Under the pieces are notes generated by a model. The model saw only the letters and a program-made list of their open reading frames with translations, had not been told where the DNA came from and made no database searches. This document shows, in pieces, positions 8,230-16,916 of a DNA stretch of 64,000 nucleotides; within the stretch, counting starts at the first letter, position 1, and each line of letters opens with the position of its first letter. A program made the translations under genes and the position numbers. This DNA comes from Bradyrhizobium nanningense (GTDB lineage: Bacteria > Pseudomonadota > Alphaproteobacteria > Rhizobiales > Xanthobacteraceae): NCBI RefSeq assembly GCF_004114535.1, contig NZ_LBJC01000014.1, forward strand, positions 248,001 through 312,000. Direction: 5' to 3'.

Positions 8230-8371
8230 CTTGTGCCCCGGACGCGCAGCGGCGCCAGAGCGCTGCTGCGCAGAGCCGGGGCGCATTCTTTTGTAAGAGG
8301 GTTGGGGTGAGAGAGCTGGGTCCCCGCTCTGCGTCGCATCACCATGAGGTGCTGCGCCGCGTCCGGGACAC
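8230..8371. repeat. palindromic intergenic repeat, GTGCCCCGGACGCG family
   Basis: The left arm starts TTGTGCCCCGGACGCGCAGC and the right arm ends GCTGCGCCGCGTCCGGGACA. CTGCGCAGAGCCGGGG and CTGGGTCCCCGCTCTGCG form inner arms. It belongs with the copies at 26804-26926 and 53748-53882. It separates two convergent genes. Confidence 0.8.
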
Positions 8372-8379
8372 GTCAGCAA

Positions 8380-10077
8380 TTACCGGAACATCTCCGCCGA
8401 GCGTCCGACGTTGCCCGGCGGACGCGGGATCGCGGGATTCTGTGCCGGATTGCGCGGCCCGGGCGCCGGCGCCAGTTGACGCGGCGGCGCTGGCTGCGGA
8501 GAGCCGAAGCCGAAGAAATCGCGGAATGAGGGCGTCGCTTGTGCCGGCTGTTGCGGCGGGACCGGCGGCTTCTTCGGCGCAAGTTTCGGCGGCGCGATCG
8601 CGGCGGCAGCTCCCGGCGCGGCGGGATTGGTGACGTTGCCCTCAGGCGTCGTCGCGGCCATCGGCGTATCGCCCTTGGCCTGCTCGCGGCCGACTTCGCG
8701 GCGCGGCCAGGCGTAATCGTCGGCGCGGCCGGCCGGAGCGGCTAGCGGCTCGCCCTTCACCATCGTCTTTGCGGCGAGCGCATCGACGGCGGCGGGACGC
8801 GAGCCCGGGCCGCCCAGCAATTGATCGGTCGAGATCGAGGCCGCAACCAGCGGCACGATCGGCCCCGCCAGCGGCCGCGGTGCGGGCTTGCCCGGCTCGG
8901 CGCTGGTGTCGGGCGTCGCAGGCTCGCTCGGCAGCGCGATCGGGCCGGAGCGTCCGGCCAGGAGACGCGTGATCTCGCGCTCGACATAATGCGCGAGCTT
9001 GCGCGCGCCGGCCTTGGTGAAATAGACGCCGTCAGAGCTGCGCAGCTGGCGGATCTGGCCTTCGAAGTCCGGGCCCTTTTGCAGGAAGCGGCCGGCCTCG
9101 TCGACAAAACCGTCCCAGACATCGACATAGGTGATGCCGGCCTTGGCCGCGCCCTCGCGATAGAGCGAATCCAGGAACAGCGTGTCCGCGGTGCCCTTGG
9201 GTCCGCGAACCGCGGGCAGGCCGACCCAGAGCACCGGCACGCCCTTGGATTTGAGGATATTTGCGAGCTCCTCGATCTTCTTGCCGTAGAGCTCCACCCA
9301 GCGCTCGTCGCGGAATTCGTAGAGGCCGTTCGGATTACGGGCCGCCTTTTCCGGCGCGGCCGCAGGCGTATCGGCATTGTCGGCGTCGTCCTGCGGCAGG
9401 TCGGCATCGGCATGCTTGTCGTCGGGCTTGGCGACGCTGTCGGTGCTGGGCTTCGTCTCGCCAGGCTTTGCCGGCGGCTTGCCGCGCGCGCCTTTGTCGT
9501 TCTTCTTGTCCTTGTCCTTATCCGTCGCCTTCTCCGCCGCAGGCTCGCGGATCGCGGCGCGGTCGTTGAGGCCGAGCATGACGACGATCACGTCGGGCTT
9601 TTCGGCCTCGATGATGCCTTTTGCCGCCGCCGCCCAGTCCGACGGCTCACCCTTCGGCTGGTACTTGATCAGACCTGAAAAGGTCTTGTGCTTGCGGATC
9701 ACGCCCATGTCGGGCTGCTCGGCGTAAGCGTCTTCCAGGCCATAAGCCAGCCAGTCGGCCATGGCATCGCCGAGCACCAGCACGTTCTTCTCAGGAATGG
9801 TGTCGCGCTTGGCTGGCGCCGGGGCGCGCGAAAAATCCTGGCGCGGCGCCTGCGGCTGTTGCTGCTGGAACGGTGCAAAGAAGTCACCGCCGAACCATCC
9901 ACCACCCCGTTGCGGCGGCGGTGCCGAGCGCTGCGGCGGGCCGCCGAAGCCGGGGAAGTTGAAGAACTGCGCCGAAGCAGGCCCCGCAACCGACACCAGG
10001 ATCGCAAGCGCCGTCCCCAGCGCGATCAACGGGCCGGTCTCGGTCAGCGCCTTGAACAGGGACTTCTGCTTCGACAT
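8380..10077 (-). CDS. DUF459/SGNH-hydrolase-like secreted protein, probably non-catalytic
   Basis: A 565-residue protein from the ATG at 10075-10077, chosen because a signal or anchor segment (residues 13-36, ending PASAQFFN) follows it; a longer frame to 10146 adds unrelated sequence. Residues 40-95 are Pro/Gln/Gly-rich, 98-370 form the SGNH/DUF459 core with a charged insert at 180-250, and 375-565 is a Pro/Ala-rich low-complexity tail. The first catalytic block reads VLVLGDAMADW, with Ala105 where hydrolases have Ser. The last block reads SSDGVYFTKAG, with Tyr where DxxH predicts His. The GLND block (168-172) remains. Probably a periplasmic binding or scaffolding protein in cell-envelope glycan biology; this role is inferred. 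Confidence 0.8.
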   Translation of the reverse strand: MSKQKSLFKALTETGPLIALGTALAILVSVAGPASAQFFNFPGFGGPPQRSAPPPQRGGGWFGGDFFAPFQQQQPQAPRQDFSRAPAPAKRDTIPEKNVLVLGDAMADWLAYGLEDAYAEQPDMGVIRKHKTFSGLIKYQPKGEPSDWAAAAKGIIEAEKPDVIVVMLGLNDRAAIREPAAEKATDKDKDKKNDKGARGKPPAKPGETKPSTDSVAKPDDKHADADLPQDDADNADTPAAAPEKAARNPNGLYEFRDERWVELYGKKIEELANILKSKGVPVLWVGLPAVRGPKGTADTLFLDSLYREGAAKAGITYVDVWDGFVDEAGRFLQKGPDFEGQIRQLRSSDGVYFTKAGARKLAHYVEREITRLLAGRSGPIALPSEPATPDTSAEPGKPAPRPLAGPIVPLVAASISTDQLLGGPGSRPAAVDALAAKTMVKGEPLAAPAGRADDYAWPRREVGREQAKGDTPMAATTPEGNVTNPAAPGAAAAIAPPKLAPKKPPVPPQQPAQATPSFRDFFGFGSPQPAPPRQLAPAPGPRNPAQNPAIPRPPGNVGRSAEMFR

Positions 10078-10362
10078 GCGATCTCTGGGCGCGAGGGGCC
10101 TGGAACAAGCCCGATATAATACCGGAATCAGGCCGCAAACAGGCAAATTGTAGCGTCATAAACTGCGCGATTTGGCCGGCGGTCAAGGCGATCGGCACGG
10201 ACTCGGCGGAAAAGGTTACTGGCGACCGGCAATGCCGGGGCAGCGCCACGATCCGTCGTCAATTGTGATCCATCCGACAACCCGAATGATAATGAGGGTA
10301 TAAAATCTCCTTGTAATTGCAATCTGTCCATACGCAGCAAAGTCAATTTCAGGAGCCCAGCC

Positions 10363-12126
10363 ATGCAGGACATGACCAATTCGCGTGCACAAGCGATTCA
10401 GTTGCTCGACCAGCAGGCCGAGAAGGCCAAGGCGAAACGGCCGCAAGGCCACGGACGTGCCGAACGCGGTCTTGATGCTGTGGCCTACCATCCGGAAGGT
10501 TTTGGCCGGTTCGGCCGCATGTTCCCTGAGCTCGCCCGCGCCCGCTTCGGCGATACGCTGCCCCAGGAGCAGGAGGTCATGAAGGCGATCGCTGCGACCA
10601 TGATCAAGACCGGCGACCTCGGCGCTCCGATCGACGAGAACGAGCCGGTCGACGAGAATCCGGCTATCAAAGCCGGCTATACCTATTTCGGCCAGTTCAT
10701 CGATCACGACATTACGTTCGATCCCGCCTCCGATCTCGACCGCGACAATGATCCCAATGCGACCGAGGATTTCCGCACGGCGCGGCTCGACCTTGATTGC
10801 ATTTACGGTCGTGGTCCGGCGGATCAGCCCTATCTCTACAATCCCGATCTCACCATCAAGCTCGGCTTCGATAAGACTCCGTCTTACCTGAAAGGGAAGA
10901 AGCGTTTTGACGTGCAGCGCGCGCCGCGCGACGAGAGTGGGGAGATCGACGATTCGAGCCAGGATTGTCCGCGCGCCATCATCGGCGACAAGCGCAACGA
11001 CGAGAACAACATCGTTGTGCAGATCCATGCTCTGTGGCAGCGATTCCACAACAAGGTCATGCTCGATCTGGCCAGGCCATCGACTGCGAAGGGAAACGAG
11101 CGCCCGGGGATCACGGGCCTGGCTGCCTTCAACACCGCGCAGCGCATCGTGCGCTGGCACTATCAATGGGTAGCGCTGCATGACTTCGTGCGGCGCGTTG
11201 TCGGCGACAAGATGTTCAACGCCGTCTACAACGGCGGCAAGCCGGATTTGAAGTTCTACAAGCCGGAAGCCGCGCGCTATCCCTTTATGCCCGTGGAATT
11301 CTCGGTCGCTGCTTACCGGTTCGGCCACTCGATGGTCCGGCCGAGCTATTCGCTGAGCGCGGCGATCCCGCACCAGACGACGAATTCGCTGGATCGTCTG
11401 CCGATCTTCAAAGCGAGCTTCAGCTGCGACGACGTCCAGAGCCTGAATGGCTTCCGTCCGTTGCCGCCGGAATGGGGCATCGACTGGAGCTTCTTCCTGC
11501 CCGACGTGAAGAGCGATCTGCCGAAGCCGACGAAGGAGCTTCCGTTCGGGAGTTTTGTTCGACCCCAGCCGGCCTATCGGATCGACACCATGCTGGTCGA
11601 CCCCCTATCCAGCCTGCCCGATCTGCGCAACGAGAGGCTCGATCGCAGGTCCCTGCCAAGCCTGAACCTGCAGCGCGGCATAGCGCTGGGCTTACCCAGC
11701 GGGCAGGCGGTGGCGCGGCGGATGGGGTTGACGCCGTTGACCGACGAGCAACTCTGGATCGAGGACGGGAACCTGACGGATGCGAACGCCGCGAAGGCGC
11801 GCCGCGAGATGTTCAAGGCAAACGCCGCGCAGCTCCACGAGAATGCGCCGCTCTGGTACTATATTCTGCGCGAGGCGGAGCTGACCGACCAGGTCAAGAC
11901 CTCGTTCGAGGACGACGACAAGAAGAAGCGCACGGCCAAGCTCGGTGGCGCCCGCCTGGGTGACGTCGGCGGGCGCATCGTCGCCGAGGTCCTGATCGGC
12001 CTCGTCGCCGCAGACAGCCAGTCCTATCTCGTCCAGGTCCCGCATTGGCGGCCTACGGTGAAGGACATGACGACCCCGGGAACCAGGTTCGAACTGTCTG
12101 ACGTTGTGAACTATGTCGACGCCTGA
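10363..12126 (+). CDS. animal-type heme peroxidase
   Basis: A 587-residue protein of the peroxidase-cyclooxygenase superfamily. FGQFIDHDITF supplies Gln111, Asp114 and distal His115, the same pattern as in myeloperoxidase. IGDKRNDENN supplies the catalytic Arg211 and a Glu214 able to form a heme ester. AAYRFGHSMVRPSY supplies proximal His322. The enzyme should reduce hydrogen peroxide and oxidise halides or organic substrates. There is no signal peptide or hemolysin-type repeat, so it looks cytoplasmic or exported by an unrecognised route. AGGAG precedes the ATG. The preceding 216 bp (10147-10362) contain nothing identified beyond promoter space. Convergent with the lytic transglycosylase gene. 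Confidence 0.9.
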   Translation: MQDMTNSRAQAIQLLDQQAEKAKAKRPQGHGRAERGLDAVAYHPEGFGRFGRMFPELARARFGDTLPQEQEVMKAIAATMIKTGDLGAPIDENEPVDENPAIKAGYTYFGQFIDHDITFDPASDLDRDNDPNATEDFRTARLDLDCIYGRGPADQPYLYNPDLTIKLGFDKTPSYLKGKKRFDVQRAPRDESGEIDDSSQDCPRAIIGDKRNDENNIVVQIHALWQRFHNKVMLDLARPSTAKGNERPGITGLAAFNTAQRIVRWHYQWVALHDFVRRVVGDKMFNAVYNGGKPDLKFYKPEAARYPFMPVEFSVAAYRFGHSMVRPSYSLSAAIPHQTTNSLDRLPIFKASFSCDDVQSLNGFRPLPPEWGIDWSFFLPDVKSDLPKPTKELPFGSFVRPQPAYRIDTMLVDPLSSLPDLRNERLDRRSLPSLNLQRGIALGLPSGQAVARRMGLTPLTDEQLWIEDGNLTDANAAKARREMFKANAAQLHENAPLWYYILREAELTDQVKTSFEDDDKKKRTAKLGGARLGDVGGRIVAEVLIGLVAADSQSYLVQVPHWRPTVKDMTTPGTRFELSDVVNYVDA

Positions 12127-12162
12127 GCAGGCAAGGCGGCAGCAGAGGAGGCGTCGCGCTTT

Positions 12163-13560
12163 TTACCGCCCGCGCAGGCGATCCAGTACGTCGGAGGAGG
12201 CAAAGCCGTCGGCAGGCACCCCGATGGAGGCCTGGAAATTGCGCAGCGCCTCCCTTGTCTGGCCGCCGAACTGGCCGTCCGGGGTGCCCTTGTAGAAGCC
12301 GCGCTGGGCCAGGAGCTGCTGCAGTTCCAGCCGCTCGCTGCGCGACAGCTCGCGCTCCTGGCGCGGCCAGGGCTGCACGAAGGGCTGGCCGCCGCGCAGG
12401 CGGTCGGCGAAATGGCCGATCGCCAGCGCATAGGCCTCGGCCGGGTTGTACTTCATGATGACGCGGTAGTTCTGCAGCATCAGGAAGCCGGGGCCTTGCG
12501 CGCCCGCCGGGGCCAGCAGATAGGCCTTCTCGCCCGGATGCGGGAACGGCTGGCCCGTCGCCCGCTTGAGCCCGAGCTTCTCCCATTGCGCGATCGTCAT
12601 GGCCTTGGCGCGGTCGGCCAGCATGTAGTTGAATCCCTGCGGCACGACCACCTCGAAGCCCCAGGTCTGGCCGGCCTGCCAGCCGTCCTTCTTCAGGTTG
12701 TTGGCGGTGGAGGCGATCAGATCGGTGGGATTGTCGACGACGTCGCGCCGTCCGTCACCGTCGCCATCGACGGCAAAGCGCTTGAACGCAGTCGGCATGA
12801 ACTGGGTCGGGCCGAAGGCGCCGGCCCAGGAGCCGCGCATCTGCTCCGGCCTGAGATCGCCGCGGTTGAGGATCTCCAGCGCCGACAGAAACTCGTCCTT
12901 GAAATAGGCCTGGCGGCGGCCGATGCAGGCGAGCGTCGCGGTCGATTGCAGCACGCTGCGGTCGCCCATCTGCGTCGAGTAATTGGACTCGATGCCCCAG
13001 ATCGAGGCGATGATGTAACGGTCGACGCCGGTGGCTTTCTCGGTGGCGTCGAACTGCGCCTTGTATTTGGCGAGGATCTCGCGGCCCTTGGCGAGGCGGT
13101 TGTCGTTCACGAGGATGTCGAGATAGTCCCAGATCGATTTGGTGAACTCCGGCTGCGAATCCATGAGGTCCATGATGCGCAGGTCGGGTGTGAGCCCGGC
13201 CGTGAAGCGTTGAAAATTCTCCTGCGTGACGCCGCGCCGCGCGGCATCGGGCCACATCCCGGCGACGCAATTGTCGAAATTGCCGGCAGCCTCGCGGATC
13301 GCTGCAGCCGTCATCAGTGGATGGCCGGAGGCGCCGTCCTCACCGCTCCAGGGCAATGCTCCCGTTTGAGCGCCGCCGGGGCCCGGCGGGGCCTGCGACG
13401 ATGCGGCGTTGGGGCCGGAGAAGATGCCGCCGAACAGGTTGGACAGGCCGTTCTGCGCCTGGGCATGCGCGCCGGCAGGCATCAGCAAGGCGGCCGCAAC
13501 CATCATCGCGCCGGTCACGGATACCGCCCGTCTTGCCTGCCCTGCCACTGATCGCATCAT
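12163..13560 (-). CDS. MltB-family lytic murein transglycosylase
   Basis: A 465-residue secreted protein with a signal peptide (1-34, ending AGAHAQAQ). A Gly/Pro-rich linker leads to an SLT_2/MltB domain (about 85-390). The catalytic glutamate is E191 in ASIWGIESNYSTQMGD. A C-terminal peptidoglycan-binding module (about 403-465) contains LLAQRGFYKGTPDGQFGGQT. It cleaves the MurNAc-GlcNAc bond to 1,6-anhydro products during wall remodelling and sits in the periplasm, possibly soluble because no lipobox is seen. Divergent from galU across about 208 bp, which should hold both promoters. Confidence 0.94.
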   Translation of the reverse strand: MMRSVAGQARRAVSVTGAMMVAAALLMPAGAHAQAQNGLSNLFGGIFSGPNAASSQAPPGPGGAQTGALPWSGEDGASGHPLMTAAAIREAAGNFDNCVAGMWPDAARRGVTQENFQRFTAGLTPDLRIMDLMDSQPEFTKSIWDYLDILVNDNRLAKGREILAKYKAQFDATEKATGVDRYIIASIWGIESNYSTQMGDRSVLQSTATLACIGRRQAYFKDEFLSALEILNRGDLRPEQMRGSWAGAFGPTQFMPTAFKRFAVDGDGDGRRDVVDNPTDLIASTANNLKKDGWQAGQTWGFEVVVPQGFNYMLADRAKAMTIAQWEKLGLKRATGQPFPHPGEKAYLLAPAGAQGPGFLMLQNYRVIMKYNPAEAYALAIGHFADRLRGGQPFVQPWPRQERELSRSERLELQQLLAQRGFYKGTPDGQFGGQTREALRNFQASIGVPADGFASSDVLDRLRGR

Positions 13561-13768
13561 GTCCCACCCGTCGGGCTGTTCAAAAATCCGCCATCAGGAG
13601 GCCTGGTTACGGTTGCCAATAGCTTAACAAAGGTGAAATTTTGGTGGCGGCCTTTTTCTTAACTCTGCGCGGGTGAGGCCCCACATCCGCCTTTGTTGGC
13701 GGCTGCAAACAGGCTAGCAAGATGCCATTGCTCCGTTCCCATCTGCCCCCAGGTATTCGATCAATCAC

Positions 13769-14644
13769 ATGAAAATTCGCAAAGCCGTATTCCCCGTCGC
13801 CGGCCTCGGCACCCGTGTCCTGCCCGCCACCAAGGCGATGCCGAAGGAAATGCTGACCATCGTCGACAAGCCGCTGATCCAGTACGTCTATGACGAGGCG
13901 AGGGAGGCCGGCATCGAGCACTTCGTCTTCGTCACCGGCCGCAACAAGAACGTCATCGAAGATCATTTCGACCGGATGTTCGAGCTCGACGCGACGCTTG
14001 CGGCGCGCGGCAAGAAGGCCGAGCAGGACATCCTGGCGCAGAACCAGCCCGAAGCGGGCGCCGTCAGCTTCACCCGCCAGCAGGCACCGCTCGGCCTCGG
14101 TCACGCGGTCTGGTGCGCGCGGGACATCGTCGGCAACGAGCCGTTCGCTGTCGTGCTGCCCGACGAGCTCGTGCTCAACACGCCGGGCTGCCTCAAGCAG
14201 ATGATCGAGATGGCATCATCGCTCGGCGAGAAATCCAATCTGATCGCCGTCGAGGCGGTGCCCGACCATCTCACCCATCAATACGGCATCTGCGGCGTCG
14301 GCAAGCGCAGCGGCAAGATGTTCGAGGTCGACGGCATGGTCGAGAAGCCGGCCAAGGGCACCGCGCCCTCCAACCTCTCGATCACCGGCCGCTACATCCT
14401 GCAGCCGGAGATCTTCAAGATTCTTGAGACGCAGGAGCGCGGCGCCGGCGGCGAGATCCAGCTCACCGACGCCATGATCGGCCTTTCCAAATCGCAGAAG
14501 TTCTACGGCGTCGAGTTCGAGGGCGAGCGCCACGATTGCGGCTCCAAGCCCGGCTTCCTGCGCGCCAACATCGCCTACGGCCTGAAGCGCCCGGAGCTGC
14601 GCGACGGCCTGATCGCGGAGATGAAGAAGTATCTGGGGCACTAG
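13769..14644 (+). CDS. galU: UTP-glucose-1-phosphate uridylyltransferase
   Basis: A 291-residue enzyme of standard length. The nucleotidyltransferase signature VFPVAGLGTRVLPATKAMPK opens the protein, and IQYVYDEAREAGI, PLGLGHAVWCAR, VVLPDELV and YGICGVG follow as in GalU. It makes UDP-glucose for exopolysaccharide, LPS, cyclic glucans and trehalose. The ATG has only a weak upstream ribosome site but fixes the conserved N-terminus. It is followed by a palindromic repeat and no further gene, so it is probably monocistronic. Confidence 0.96.
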   Translation: MKIRKAVFPVAGLGTRVLPATKAMPKEMLTIVDKPLIQYVYDEAREAGIEHFVFVTGRNKNVIEDHFDRMFELDATLAARGKKAEQDILAQNQPEAGAVSFTRQQAPLGLGHAVWCARDIVGNEPFAVVLPDELVLNTPGCLKQMIEMASSLGEKSNLIAVEAVPDHLTHQYGICGVGKRSGKMFEVDGMVEKPAKGTAPSNLSITGRYILQPEIFKILETQERGAGGEIQLTDAMIGLSKSQKFYGVEFEGERHDCGSKPGFLRANIAYGLKRPELRDGLIAEMKKYLGH

Positions 14645-14657
14645 CGCGCCAATATTC

Positions 14658-14791
14658 GGTGTCGTCCCTGCGCACGCAGGGACCCATACTGCGTGATCTG
14701 TCGATTGCGTTCGGTAGCAGTACCGAACGACGAGTCTTCGCCAAACTTCTTCCCTGTGGTTATGGGTCCCTGCGTGCGCAGGGACGACACC
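14658..14791. repeat. palindromic repeat with perfect 29-bp terminal arms
   Basis: Bases 14658-14686 (starting GGTGTCGTCCCTGCGCACG) are the exact reverse complement of 14763-14791. The 76-bp interior carries another short palindrome (TTCGGTAGCAGTACCGAA) and CGAGTCTTCGCCAAAC, similar to the interior of the repeat at 2956-3098. The perfect arms could form a strong hairpin ending the galU transcript, although no U-tract follows directly. Confidence 0.88.
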
Positions 14792-14837
14792 TGTGGTGTA
14801 GCGCGCGTCACCGCCTATTTATGACGATCACCCTGAC

Positions 14838-16334
14838 TCACGCCACCAGCGACAGCTGCGGCAGACTCGCAACCACCGACTGGTTGCGGCCGCCGGCCTT
14901 GGCGGCATAGAGCGCCTTGTCGGCGGCGGCGACCATGATCGGCCAGTCCATGCCGGCGGTGGGAACGAGGCTGGCGACGCCGCAGGACACCGTCAAAATC
15001 ACCTGCTCATCGGACCAGCCCTGCACCTTGTTGCGGATCGCCTCGGCGACCTTGAAGGCGTCGACGGCCGAAGTGTTCGGCAGCAGCACGGCGAATTCCT
15101 CGCCGCCATAGCGCGCGGCACAGTCGCCGGCCCGGCTCACCGAATCGGAAATGCAGATGGCGATGCCGACCAGCACCTGGTCGCCCGCCTGATGGCCGAA
15201 CGTATCGTTGTAGGCCTTGAAGTGATCGGCATCGATCATCACCAGCGCGATCGGCGCCTTCTGCCGCATCGCGCGCCGCCATTCGACGTCGATGACGGTA
15301 TCGAACTTGCGGCGGTTCTTCAGGCCGGTGAGCGCGTCGGTCGTCGCCATCTCCTCCAGCTTGCGCTCGGCCTCGGCGCGCCGGCCGATTTCGCGCGCCA
15401 GCACCAGCGTCGATCCCAGCACGAACAGCGCGAGCGCCAGCACCACGGCGCCGATGCGGAACGCCTCCTTCCGCCAAAGCGCGAACACGGCGGCCAGGGG
15501 TTTGCCCGCCACCACGAACAGCGGTCCGCTGTCGCCGCTGCGGACGTAGAGCCGCGGCGTCTGGTCGACCGGGCCCTGTCCCGAATAGGCGGCGCCGATC
15601 GGGAGATTGTCGGCCTTCCAGGCCCGGCGGTCGTTCAGGTTGGTGCCGATGATGTCGAGATCGAAGGGCCGCCGCATCATGATGGTGCGGTCGCGTCTGA
15701 GGACGGTGATGGTGTCTTCGGGGTCGAGGTTGAGCTGCTCGAACAATTCGTGGAAATAACTGAAGCGGATCGAGCCGGCGACGACGCCCATGAAGCCGCC
15801 GTCGGTGTCGCTGATGCGCCGGCTCAGCACGATCGCGTAGGCGCCGCGGAACAGCATCGGGCGGCTGATGAACAGCCCGATGTCGGGATTGTCGCGGTGG
15901 ACCTTGAAGTAATCCTCCTCGCTGCGGTTCTCGGGGAGCGGATCGAGCGTGGAGGCGTCGATGGTCAGCTGGCCCTCGGCATCGAATACCTGGATGGCGC
16001 CGAAATGCCTTGCCGTCGTCGCATGGTCGAACAGGATCAGGTGGCGGATCGGCTTCGACACCGTCGTCAGCTCTGGCAGCAGCATGTTGCTGGCGACCGC
16101 CTTCAGCGACAAATCGTAGATTTCGACATTGCGGCTGACGTCGGACTGGATGGTCGTCGCGAGGTTCTCCAGCGTCTGGCGGGCGAGCGCCTCCTCGCCC
16201 CGGCGCATGTCGAGCATGACGTTGACGCAAATGGCGGAAAAGCCGATCACCGTCACCACGGACGAGATGATCAGCAGTCTCGCCGAAATCCGCCACGGCC
16301 GGGCGGCCGTGAGGTCGCGCCATCCAGATAACAT
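14838..16334 (-). CDS. membrane diguanylate cyclase with periplasmic Cache-like sensor
   Basis: A 498-residue protein. Membrane segments at about 18-40 and 293-314 bracket a periplasmic PDC/Cache-type sensor with GSIRFSYFHELFEQLNL. The C-terminal GGDEF domain (about 330-490) starts TTDALTGLKNRRKFD and has an intact GGEEF active site at 410-414. An RxxD inhibitory site (R401-A-G-D404) precedes it by five residues, implying feedback inhibition by c-di-GMP. GGGAGCAAG upstream of the ATG supports the start. It neighbours a c-di-GMP phosphodiesterase-like gene at 16917-19793, which suggests local opposition in signalling. Confidence 0.93.
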   Translation of the reverse strand: MLSGWRDLTAARPWRISARLLIISSVVTVIGFSAICVNVMLDMRRGEEALARQTLENLATTIQSDVSRNVEIYDLSLKAVASNMLLPELTTVSKPIRHLILFDHATTARHFGAIQVFDAEGQLTIDASTLDPLPENRSEEDYFKVHRDNPDIGLFISRPMLFRGAYAIVLSRRISDTDGGFMGVVAGSIRFSYFHELFEQLNLDPEDTITVLRRDRTIMMRRPFDLDIIGTNLNDRRAWKADNLPIGAAYSGQGPVDQTPRLYVRSGDSGPLFVVAGKPLAAVFALWRKEAFRIGAVVLALALFVLGSTLVLAREIGRRAEAERKLEEMATTDALTGLKNRRKFDTVIDVEWRRAMRQKAPIALVMIDADHFKAYNDTFGHQAGDQVLVGIAICISDSVSRAGDCAARYGGEEFAVLLPNTSAVDAFKVAEAIRNKVQGWSDEQVILTVSCGVASLVPTAGMDWPIMVAAADKALYAAKAGGRNQSVVASLPQLSLVA

Positions 16335-16487
16335 CGCTTGCTCCCGACATAGTGGATGCGCCCGAAAGCTTGAGCGATGTTTAAAGCAGGACGGCGCTGC
16401 CGCAGTGAGTTAAGAATCGGTTTACGCAGCTCACGGTTTTGGGCAGACCTCGTGGGAGCAGAGCCGGTTTTGGACAAGAGGACGATT

Positions 16488-16751
16488 GTGAACGACTACG
16501 ACGCATTGCGCGACTATCTGCTGCGGCAGAAGCAGGATGAGTTGGTGCTGAGCTTCGAGCAGATCGAGGAGATCATCGGCGCGGCCCTGCCGCGCGCGGC
16601 CAATCGTGCCTCGTGGTGGGACAGCCTGCGCAGCCCCGACATCCAGATGCCGCAGCGCGAAGCCTGCCTCGCCGCGGGCTTCGTCGCGACACGAATGCCG
16701 GACGGAGCAAGCGTGCGGTTCAGGAAGCAGAAGAGCGAGCGGCGGCGGTAG
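16488..16751 (+). CDS. small hypothetical protein with DUF7662-like domain
   Basis: An 87-residue protein if the GTG at 16488 is used; AAGAGGACG just upstream is a plausible ribosome site. A longer frame back to 16377 adds a less convincing N-terminus. The sequence DYDALRDYLLRQ, LSFEQIEEIIGAALPRAA and WWDS matches the pattern of a small domain (F-x-x-IE-x-I-x-G-x-x-LP...WW) seen in many bacterial proteins of unknown function. The basic tail could bind nucleic acid. It is divergent from the diguanylate cyclase gene. Function unknown. Confidence 0.65.
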   Translation: MNDYDALRDYLLRQKQDELVLSFEQIEEIIGAALPRAANRASWWDSLRSPDIQMPQREACLAAGFVATRMPDGASVRFRKQKSERRR

Positions 16752-16803
16752 CGCGTGCGGCACGCGATCAGGCGGGTGCAGGTCGCTCCACATCCAACAG
16801 TAT

Positions 16804-16901
16804 CGTAGGGTGGGCAAAGCGAAGCGTGCCCACGACTAGCTGGAGCGGCATGCGAGGAAAAACGGTGGGCACGGCGCAAGCGCGCCTTTGCCCACCCTAC
16901 G
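16804..16901. repeat. palindromic repeat CGTAGGGTGGGCAAAG
   Basis: CGTAGGGTGGGCAAAG at 16804-16819 and its exact reverse complement at 16886-16901 bound a 98-bp element. Inner arms GCGTGCCCAC and GTGGGCACGGC are also complementary. This element type is common between genes in bradyrhizobia (recalled, not searched). It lies between convergent genes. Confidence 0.85.
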
Positions 16902-16916
16902 GGTCCGAGCTCGTGA

